From NCBI RefSeq assembly GCF_011386835.1, contig NC_088792.1:42088882-42152881 (forward strand): a stretch of 64,000 nucleotides of DNA, in the 5' to 3' direction. The DNA is from Chrysemys picta bellii. Lineage: Eukaryota; Chordata; Testudines; Emydidae. Below, in pieces: positions 55,201-64,000 of this stretch. Position 1 is the stretch's first letter, and each line of letters starts with the position of its first letter. Position numbers and translations under genes: made by a program. Below the pieces are notes generated by a model. The model was not told the origin of the DNA and searched no databases. It saw nothing but the letters and a program-made list of their open reading frames with translations.

Positions 55201-56860
55201 AGGGAAAGGGCCAGAGTGCTTTGCAAGCCTTTTCCCCTACCTTATGGGTAGCAGCTGGGTACTCTATGTGGGCTCCCATGCCGTGGGAAAAGATGTCCGT
55301 GTGCTTTACAGAGCTGGGGGCCGGGACTCTCCATGCTCCCCTGGTGCCCTGGCATGGAGGCTGGGTTAGGGGCGGGTACAGGATGGGGTGATGGAGCAGG
55401 GCTCGGGGTTAAGCAGGGAGACGGACAAACTCCCTTTCTCTAGGAGTCACTGATGCCTGCTCTGCCATGCCAGCACTGTGTGCAGAGGGGGATGAACTAA
55501 GCGCATGCTCAAGTCTGAGTGCTGATGTCCGAGACATGCACCATACCGGCCTCGCTCATGCTGGGTACATTCCCATGTAGCCTGTGGTGTACACAGGCCA
55601 CTCTGCTCTCACCAAGTCTGTACATAAGCTGGGCTGCTGCCTGTGGGGCGGCAATTTGGGGGGAGGCAGTGGCTAGTCTGAAGCCCATTGTCTGGCATGA
55701 TGCGCCCAGAGATTCTGGTGGCTGCCCGTAAGCAAGGAAGGGAATCCCTAAACTGATTCCTATGCACCGGCTAAATCGAAATAACCCAAACTTCCCCCCA
55801 CATCACCCTGTTCCCAAACCCGGCTTCTGCTCGGCATATTTTAAACCCTTTATAAAAAGTGCTCTAGCAGAAAAACACACATTGCAACCCTGACACGGCA
55901 CCGAACAGGAATGTTAGTAACAACATCCGGGGCTAAATAAAAACAGTCACTGACTGTGTGAGCCAACTCAAGGCTAGACACTATAGACATCTATTTTAAA
56001 GGGACAGTGACAATTCGAATGTTTTGATATTGATAAGAAAAAAATCCAGGTTCTGATGACCATTAAATAGTATGTGCTGCTTATTTTATAAAATAAAAAT
56101 TGCATAAGAGATTTTTCTTCCCTGTTCGGAGAAACTGAATATCAGGAAAACAGTGAAATTAACTACATGCAAAGAGCTGTTAAACATATGAAATAAACAC
56201 TGAAAAACGGAGAAAATCTTTTTTGTTAACTTCTTTCAATTATTGTAATCTCAGGTATTACTTATTAGGCACAAAATGGTCAGGCCCAAATGAGATTTTC
56301 GGAATTCCCTTTGGCTGGGTGAGCTAATGGACTAGGTTTTTGGGGGTCAGTGAAGGTGCAGATTTCTTTCCTTGTTCTGTTTTGTTGTTAATGTTTTAAC
56401 AAGAGACGCTTCCATTAGTTAAAATTTGAAAGCAGATAGAATAGAATGTTACCAGAATAGTCGAATGACACCGGATTAAGATTTTGCTCCTGCTTCTTAG
56501 CAAAACCCTCTATGATTTGGATGAGAGAGCAGACTCCAGTTTAATAACTGAACCATTTAAGTTAATGGGAGCATTGCCATTGACTTCAATGGGCATAGCA
56601 GCAGGCCTTAAGAGAGCAATTGGCTAAATGACAACTATAGTGAGACACAATAACTGGCAGCAATTATCTGAAGGGTATAAATATCAAGGATCAGATGCTG
56701 TACGTTATACTGCCGCAAAACTCCCATTTGCAGTCAATGGGAATTTTGCCTTAGAAGGATGGGGCTCTCAGCAGGGAAGAGAAATTATGTAGGTGGTACA
56801 GGAGTTAAAACTAGGAGTTATGGAATGAAACTAAGAAAAGGAAAAAATAGTGGAACATCA
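55201..56860. other. Non-coding DNA upstream of VIM
   Basis: No gene was recognised. Short pieces with CATTGACTTCAATGGGC (56578) and GCAGTCAATGGGAATTTTG (56735) belong to an old palindromic repeat. Confidence 0.5.
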
Positions 56861-56863
56861 CGG

Positions 56864-56967
<104 letters not shown>

Positions 56968-56969
56968 GG

Positions 56970-58525
56970 GGAAAAGACCTGTCACCGACAGAGCAACTAA
57001 ATGACTTTCTAGGTCTTTTTTATCTTTAATTGCTACGAAAAACTATTTGATCTAGTGTAACTTTTTTTGTTTTTATTTTTAAATCTCTCACCATCTAGCT
57101 CACAACCCCCTAAAAACTAATATTTATATTGGATATGCTGATAGACGTGAACATACAGATGGACGATGAATCAGTTGCAAAGACGAGGGTCTTATTCTCC
57201 TATCACAGGGCACAGTCAAGTGAGTGGGAGTTACTCATATCCCATGGGGAAGAATCAGGCCCAGAATATTTTGTGAAGAAATATTTTATAAAGGAATTTG
57301 TACTGTGTTTTTATTCTGGATAGGATCTGGAAGCAAAAGAATGTAGTTTGGATCTAAATGAAGGGATTTATTTTGGACCTCTCTGCAGCCCTCCTTCAGG
57401 CCTTACTTTGTTGTTTTCATTGCAGCTTAATCAAGCAAGTGAAGCTGACATGGTTGAGCTACAGAAGTGTTTGCAACACAAGTCCTGCACTGTAGCTTAC
57501 TTCATTCTCTCATTCAATAGGAGGCAGGGGTCACACACACATACAGCATTCCTGGAGCTAACTTTACTAGCATCCTACAATGTCCTGAGATGTGCCATCC
57601 TGGCTCTGTGAGAGCTCTTTATTTCAGCCATCAAGTTTCAGCTATAAATCGTTGTGAGTCTTCTTAAAGTCCTGGCACAAGAATACACCCTCCCTCCATG
57701 AGAAAGCAAAAGTAAGGCAGCACATAACAAGCAGCCTCATAGATTAAAAATGTTCTACTTGGTAAGTACCGATAGTTTAGCAGTACTTTTTAAAAAAAGA
57801 TGCACCACACCCAGTCAGCACTGTACTATTACTAATAGAACACTAATTGTTTATGCTTCACATGTTGATAATGAGTGTCGTGTTTTCAGCATTTATTTTC
57901 CCCAAAATTCAGGGGTGTTTGCTTTAGCAAATAAATTTGAAAACCCTAATATTTAAATATGATTTGCCATATGTTTGTTCCCTTCTGACCTGTGCACTTC
58001 TTGGCCAGAAGCCTTACTGTTGCTTTTTGCCGTGAAATTTACTAGAAGTGTTAAGAAGTTGGTAGCCAGAATGTGATAATCAGAATGGCATTAAACCTTT
58101 AACATCATTTGTTGGGTGGCTCTTACACAGATCATAAGTGGGGGAAAGTGCAATGAGTCTCTCCCCTATTGTAGGGTCCATAAGGTCTGCCACACGCAGT
58201 CCATGCTGTCAAAGGAGTACATGGACTGACCTCTACGTGCACCTCCTGGGATGCAAGAAAATCCAGTGGCAGTGGGAAAATATTGTATCCAATTGAAACT
58301 TCACAGGGAATTTTAGGCAGGCCCAGAATTGGAATTTGGACATAACACCATGGCTAACACCCTTACTTTTGGATAAGTGCTGTGGAGTCCTTAATGGCCA
58401 TAACTGGTCAGGACCTTCATTTCCTGATTCATCAGAAAGATGGCATTTCTAGGAGCACTGTGGCCACTAACTGTCATGAGTAAGGCCCTGCACTTGCACC
58501 TGTTCAGTACTCCTGACACCTTAAC
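56970..58525. other. Non-coding stretch
   Basis: No gene or complete repeat was recognised. Confidence 0.5.
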
Positions 58526-58528
58526 GAG

Positions 58529-58584
58529 TCAAGTATCAGGGGGTAGCCGTGTTAGTCTGTATCCACAAAAACAACAAGGAGTCC
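58529..58584 (-). mobile_element. Penelope-like tail fragment, inverted
   Basis: AGTATCAGGGGGTAGCCGTG and TTAGTCTGTATCCACAAAAA are the inverse of the tail that ends the 28238 and 16608 copies. About 55 bases remain. Confidence 0.5.
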
Positions 58585-58599
58585 GGATTGTGACTGCAG

Positions 58600-60700
58600 T
58601 TCTGACCTTTGGCCCTGGTTCCAACACTGTCTTGACCCTTGGCTCTGGCATTTGGACTCTGACCACTTGTATCATGGAACCACAGTTTTGGAGTTCTGGA
58701 ACAGTCCCTAAGAGGAAGGACCCCTTTAGTGTGCTAGAGCTACTTAGAGTCACATTCTTTTACTTGGCTTCACTGTTCCTTAGACTGAAGCTCAGAGCCT
58801 TCAGCACTCCTACTTCACACCGTGAGCTCCCTTCAGGGAGTCCATCTGACTTGGAGACTTAAGAGAGACGCGTACACGCAAAGTGGCCAGTACACCCCCA
58901 CCCTCAGCTTCTGCAGTGACTCTCAGCCAGCATTGTAGAAACAGTTGGGTGTATTAGATGTCTGGAACACAGAGTAGAAAGTCCTTAGTTAGTGTGGAGA
59001 ACAGAAAGTTACAGCATAGTCCATCTTAGTCAGCCCAGAGCCTTCTGACCCCTCTTCTTTTCCATTTCACAAAAGGCTCCCCCTTCTAGCAGCCCACACT
59101 TAACACCAACCCAAACAGCCCCTCCTCAGTCCTTTGTTCTTGGGAGAACATAGTCACCTGGCACTCCTCAGCCCTTTGTTCTTGAGCTGGTCAAACATGG
59201 CTGGCTTCCTGCGGAGAGGTGGCCCATCCATGGTCGTTAATTGTTAAGTACCAAATGTCCAGGCAATTGGAGTGGCCAGTGTCTTCTCGGACTCTCCATG
59301 GGCATGAGGCATCTCCATGAGGCCCAGACCCCAGGTAGCTAGTGTCAGTTAAACCTGTATCTCTGGGTCTCTGCAGAGAGTAAACAACCTTTTCCTGCCA
59401 CCTAGTTAACAATGCAGCATATAGGAGAAACTAAGGCACACACACTATTCGTACAAAATATTACAGGAAAATTCCCACTCCGTCACAGTCTGACTGCCTA
59501 CGACCTGGTCTGCTGCCACTAACACCATACTAGGATATATTCAGTAATGCCCAGAAGTAAAATTCCATTAAAGAATTTCCAGCACTGTTTATTACAATGC
59601 CCTGGCTTCTCATTCCTAATACTGAGCTGGCCAAGACTTCCTTAACACATTAGACTCATGGTTCTAGCTTGAGTTGGTACAGAGCAGAGCTAAGTTAATG
59701 GCATGATTTTTTAAATTGCATTTTTAATGTGAGTTGTTAGCTATGAACTATTAATTACATATAAAATATCAGTGATTCCTGAATTTTCCCGAGGGGTCAG
59801 TTGTACATAAACTTATGGCCCCTTTGCTCCAGTCGTGCAGCAAAAAGAGCCCTGAATGGAATGAAGAATCAGGCTCTGCAAGTGCAACAAAATTTCCACA
59901 TTCTGTTTCCCTTGATATTCTCTCAATTTACATATAACTTTTATTGATATTAGTCAATGTTGGGTGTGCTGTTTTTACCGAGCATCTTATATTAAAAATA
60001 TTATATATTGTATACTTGTATAAGGACTACTTGCACAAGAAAAAAATCGTAGGATCAGGCCCTGTATCTGTATGTCTAAAAACATCTGTATACATAATGA
60101 AACTCATGATTCTTGATTTGTAACTTCATTTCAGTGAGGTAGTGACTAGAGTAGTTCAAGCCAAATATTAAACAAGCTTTCCATTGAGCATCTTAGTTTA
60201 CTTGTGTATTTTTACTAGACAGGTTAGCATGACTGGGGCATTTTCTGTTTTCAAATTCAGTACATATTCACTTACCAATATTAAATATCCAGAAAAAAAT
60301 CCTAACTTATGATGCTGTGGAAATGCAAATGCCAATGTTATAAAAAAAAATCAAAGCAATGAAGCAATCCAGGACTTTATACTCTCGTTCTACCTTACTG
60401 AGATTTTTAATTGATTTTTCCCATACTAATTTTGTCATATGAAAATTATCCTCTTAAAGTCATATTCACTGTTATAATTACATGTCCATTGTAGGAACCA
60501 AGGCCAAATGGTCTGCTCCAAGTAAATTGAGAGTTTTCTCATTGACTTCAAAGGGAACAAGTTTGGGCCCCAAAATCTGAAATTGCAGACACAACTTCCA
60601 TTGAAGCCAATGGTTCAAATCCTGAAGTTCTTATCCATCTTTTACTCAGCTCTTTGGTGTTAAGCCAAAGGAAGGACCACAGAACTGAGCTCCAAATTAA
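58600..60700. other. Non-coding stretch with possible LTR-like end
   Basis: At 59400-59490 AACTAAGGCACACACACTAT leads to a CCGTCACA end that resembles turtle LTR termini, but no matching partner or duplication was found. A fragment of an old repeat (CATTGACTTCAAAGGG) is at 60540. No gene is seen. Confidence 0.35.
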
Positions 60701-60710
60701 TAATTTATCC

Positions 60711-61112
60711 CAGCAGTTCTCAAACTGTGGGTTGAGACCCCAAAGTGGGTTGTGACCCTGTTTTAATGGGGTCACCAGGGTTGACTTAGACTTGCTGGGG
60801 CCTGGGGCCAAAGCCTAAGCCCCACTGCCTGAGGCCCAAGCCTGAGGGCTTCAGCCCTGGGTGGCGGGGCTCAGGCTTTGGCTTCAGCACTGGGTGACAG
60901 GGCTCAGGTTACAGGCCCTCTGCCTAGGGCTGAAGCCCTCAGGCTTCGGCTTTGTGCCCCCTGCCGGGGGCGGTGGGGGCTTGCGCCTTGGCCTCTCAAC
61001 CCGGGGTAGTGATGCTCACACAGGCTCAGGCTTCAGCCCCCCCTCCTGGAGTCATGTAGTAATTTTTGTTGTCAGAAGGAAGTCGCAGTGCAATGAAGTT
61101 TGAGAACCCCTG
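60711..61112. mobile_element. hAT-type element, 402 bp
   Basis: CAGCAGTTCTCAAACTGTGG and the inverted GAAGTTTGAGAACCCCTG are the ends. ATTTATCC (60703-60710) and ATTTATTC (61113-61120) form an 8-bp duplication with one mismatch. The interior has GGCTTCAGCCCT/AGGGCTGAAGCC-type inverted motifs. The right end is included in the palindrome at 61065-61219. Confidence 0.85.
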
Positions 61113-61219
61113 ATTTATTCTATAACATGTATCAGAAATATATTATTTCTGATACATGTTATAGAATAAATCAGGGGTTCTCAAACTTCATTGCACTGCG
61201 ACTTCCTTCTGACAACAAA
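61065..61219. repeat. Perfect palindrome, 76-bp arms, 3-bp spacer
   Basis: Arms 61065-61140 and 61144-61219 are exact inverted copies. The left arm holds the last 48 bases of the hAT element plus 28 bases of flanking DNA including the target duplication; the right arm repeats both in reverse. Confidence 0.95.
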
Positions 61220-61527
61220 TATATATAAATATATACAAGTCTATGCTAGTTGCCATGTTACGAAACCAAATATACACAACTTGGATGAATAGTTGGTTAT
61301 CTAGTCAAGGAAATGACTAGCAGCTTTTCAAAATCAACTCACTGTGTCTGTAACGTTATATTTTACTATAATGTGAAGTATATGAAACTAAGGGTGTTTT
61401 ATTGCTAAGGAAGTGCTCTGAACATGACTCATACCACCAGACCATATGACTTATATTTCCAAAATTAATGTAGCTGAGAATCTTGCATTCCATTGCTCTA
61501 TGGCTTTGGCTTTACTAGTTGTCATAG

Positions 61528-61930
61528 AGTCATAGACTTCAAGAGTCATAGACTTTAAGGTCAGAAGGGATCAATATGATCATCTAGTCTGACCTCCTGC
61601 ACAACGCAGGCCACAGAATCTCTCCCACCCACTCCCGCAAAAAAACCCTAACCTCTGTCTGAGCCATTGAAGTCCTCAAATCATGGTTTAAAGACTTCAA
61701 GGTGCAGAGAATCCTCCAGCAAGTGACCCGTGCCCCATGCTGCAGAGGAAGGCGAAAAACCCCCAGGGTCTCTGCCAATCTGCTCTGGAGGAAAATTCCT
61801 TCCCGACTCTAAATATGGTGATCAGCTAAATCCTGAGCATGTGGGCAAGACTCACGAGCTGGACAGCCAGGAAAAAATTCTCTGTAGTAACTCAGATCCC
61901 ACCCCATCTAACATCCCATCACAGGCATAG
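61528..61930 (-). mobile_element. CR1 LINE 3' end fragment
   Basis: The + strand starts GTCATAGAGTCATAGACTTC, an inverted CR1-type tail, and continues GATCATCTAGTCTGACCTCC. It aligns by eye with 3885-4222 in opposite orientation. A 64-codon open frame on - (61778-61584) matches the frame at 3992 in wording. Confidence 0.78.
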
Positions 61931-62159
61931 GCCCACCATTTATGGCTGATTTCCTCTCTCCCTGACCCCCAGTTGAGTTAATCATTTTAAAAGCTAAGTG
62001 GGATATTGTGTAAGAGGTCTGTGATTGCCTCAAAGAATATGCAGCGGTTCCAGGGTTGGGAAAGAGGGAAGGAAAAGTTCCTCAGCCCGCACTGTAACTA
62101 TAGCGTGAATAGTATTCAATCCCTTTATAAAAATATTGTATGCTCCTCTATGATTCACT

Positions 62160-63180
62160 TTATTTATTATTAACATATCACTAGACATTAAGTGCCGACA
62201 ATATGCTCAGTGCTGAACAAGACACAGCTAAAGACACAGGCCAAAATTTTCCAGAGTGACTAATGATTTGGGTGGGAGCTCTATTTTTCGATGTTCAGCT
62301 TGAAGTATCATAAGAGGGGCTTATTTCCACAGAATGCCAAGCACCTATGTCTCATATTGAGCAAATATAGATTGAGGCATTTCAAATCTTGACTATGACT
62401 TTGCTCCATGAAGCTTACATTCTACAAGCATGACAAAGTCAGTTAAAAAACTCATGTGGAAAGTTGGAGAACAGTGAAGATCTAGGACATTTTGAAATGG
62501 AGATGGAAGTGGTGATGGTGTTACATTTATGTGGCCTAGCATTTGTAGGGCTTGTGGGAGAAGCAGGAGAGATTTACATGGAAAGTGGGTGAGAGGCTGC
62601 ACTTTTAGATAGGCAGGTTATTCCTGAGAGAAAGGATGGCACAAGAGACAACCGGGAAAAGGGAATGGAAAGGTTGGCATTGTTGGTAGACCCTAAAGGA
62701 GTGAGGAGGAGATGAGCTGAGATGTAGGCCAGGGCAATGTTATGCTGAGTCTTGAGGATGAGAACAAGAACCATAAACTTTATTCAATAGAGGAGGGACA
62801 GCTAATGGAGGGATCTGAATAACAGAGTCATATGGTCTGAGTTGAGGAATGAGGAGGATGATTTTAGTCCCTGCAATCTGGATGGGTTGGAGAGCAATGA
62901 TATGGGGAAAAAGGGGAGGACATAGAGGAAGAGCTTGCCAGAGTCATAGTAGGAGATAACCAAGGCACAAACAAGGCTTTTATCCGTAGGGACATTGAGA
63001 AAGGGATGGGTTTTTGATATTCTGTAAAGAAATAAATAGTAGGATTTGATGATAGCTTGGACGCATGGGTAAAAGTTGAGAGCAGAATCAAAAATGACCC
63101 AAGGTAATATAGGTGGCAGAGGAGAAAAAAAAACATGAAAGGTTTAGGGAGGAAAGATGAGCTTGGTTTTACCCACGTGT
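62160..63180. repeat. Possible ancient interspersed repeat
   Basis: Phrases such as GCTGAACAAGACACAGC and AAGCTTACATTCTAC resemble an old, low-copy vertebrate repeat. The purine-rich + strand has no coding frame. Assignment is weak. Confidence 0.3.
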
Positions 63181-64000
63181 AACTTGAGGAAACAGCAAAA
63201 TGTCCAGGAGAAAATATTGGGAAAACAGGAGATGGTTGCTACTCTTATTTATTGATTCACCCTTGGAGATTGATGGAACCAGTGAAGTTTCAGACCTCTC
63301 AGAAGGAAAGTATTGTACAGCTGATGAACAACTCTATCAATGGCCATGCTCGAGACAGGGCCCTCTACCCTCAGTTTCACTTCCTCCTTCCTTGGTTGTT
63401 TCAGTAGAGCTTAAGTCGAATGAACATTCGAACATGTTGCAAAGTCTGCCTCTTTACTCTGCCTTTTCCTGAGGGGGGAGTTAAGTAAGGAGTGGGAAGT
63501 GGGGAGAGAATTTTTTAGAACTGTTTACATGTGATCCATCATAATGATTCTTGAAACACATTTTCAACCCTGTTTTTGTAAGTGTTCCTAAAGATTTATG
63601 ATGGATAGGTGACATAATTGGTCTACCTGTTACTGGGCACCCCAATCTTCAGCATATCAGTAACACCTTCAGTTGCTATGCCTGTATTATGCTTCTAGGG
63701 CAGATAGAAGCCATTCAGTAGTTGGGTGCAAATGCATTTGTCATTTTACATAGCCAAGCTATAAGCCTCATTTCCTGAATTGTGATTGTTTCTCTCCATC
63801 TTCCTGATCTGGTCCTTTCCTGTTTTAAAATTTGAGGTTGGCAAGCCCTTACAAAGACAGGTTATGCTATTCATCCCTTATTTTCTGTGGGCAAAACTTT
63901 CTGAAAAAGCCAAATACAGTGAGTTTAGTAGGATATGCACCATTGGTGAGCACTGGCATCTGAACTCTTATTAGTTCACATTGGACAAGCTCCTTCAAAA
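63181..64000. other. Non-coding stretch to the window end
   Basis: No gene or repeat was recognised. In human the next gene beyond VIM on this side is TRDMT1, but none of its exons is seen here. Confidence 0.5.

Noticed and set aside
54249..55251. Open frames of 70-135 codons upstream of VIM
   Set aside because: They are glycine/arginine-rich translations of the CpG island and the purine tandem array.
59030..59490. A solo LTR ending in CCGTCACA
   Set aside because: The end looks like known turtle LTRs, but no matching start or target duplication could be fixed, so it is kept only as a note.

Overview
This window is vertebrate nuclear DNA, and the repeats point to a turtle, probably a cryptodiran. 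The clearest sign is a tRNA-derived SINE with a CR1-like tail at 6338-6540, which matches the tortoise pol III SINE type. It is supported by several CR1 LINE copies, a young Ty3/gypsy element with integrase ahead of reverse transcriptase, and many short hAT elements. Nothing looks prokaryotic. The species call is inference from repeat types.

Two host genes are recognised, transcribed towards each other. The last coding exon of ST8SIA6 (alpha-2,8-sialyltransferase) lies on the + strand at 8512-8980. The complete vimentin gene VIM lies on the - strand, with nine coding exons between 54225 and 43757 that encode 462 residues with canonical splice sites and a conserved 3' end. This convergent arrangement matches my knowledge of the human locus. 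A CpG island and a TATA-like box mark the VIM promoter, and a G-rich degenerate tandem array lies directly upstream.

The rest is intronic or intergenic DNA filled with mobile elements. Region by region: 1-3119 is a decayed Harbinger element (Myb-like and transposase remnants) with a hAT insertion in its intron; 3.9-8.4 kb holds CR1, MITE, MIR, SINE and a foldback retroelement; 8.5-16 kb is ST8SIA6 and its possible long 3' UTR; 16.4-18.4 kb has hAT elements; 19.7-25.5 kb is an LTR element with 5-bp target duplications; 25.6-29.4 kb has an RTE-like fragment, a MITE and a 65-bp foldback insertion; 30.4-39.6 kb has three CR1 copies, one still open for about 660 codons; 43-54 kb is VIM; 54.5-64 kb has the G-rich array, microsatellites, a hAT element next to a perfect 76-bp-arm palindrome, and a CR1 3' fragment.

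Many hAT-type insertions keep 8-bp target duplications, four of one family keeping them perfectly, so several transposon families moved recently. The most unusual items are the domain order and missing gag/protease in the LTR element, the foldback retroelement insertions with a hammerhead-like core, the 155-bp near-spacerless palindrome, an orphan exon-like open segment at 9347-9496, and the G-rich array beside the VIM promoter. Boundaries and repeat families were read by eye without alignment tools.
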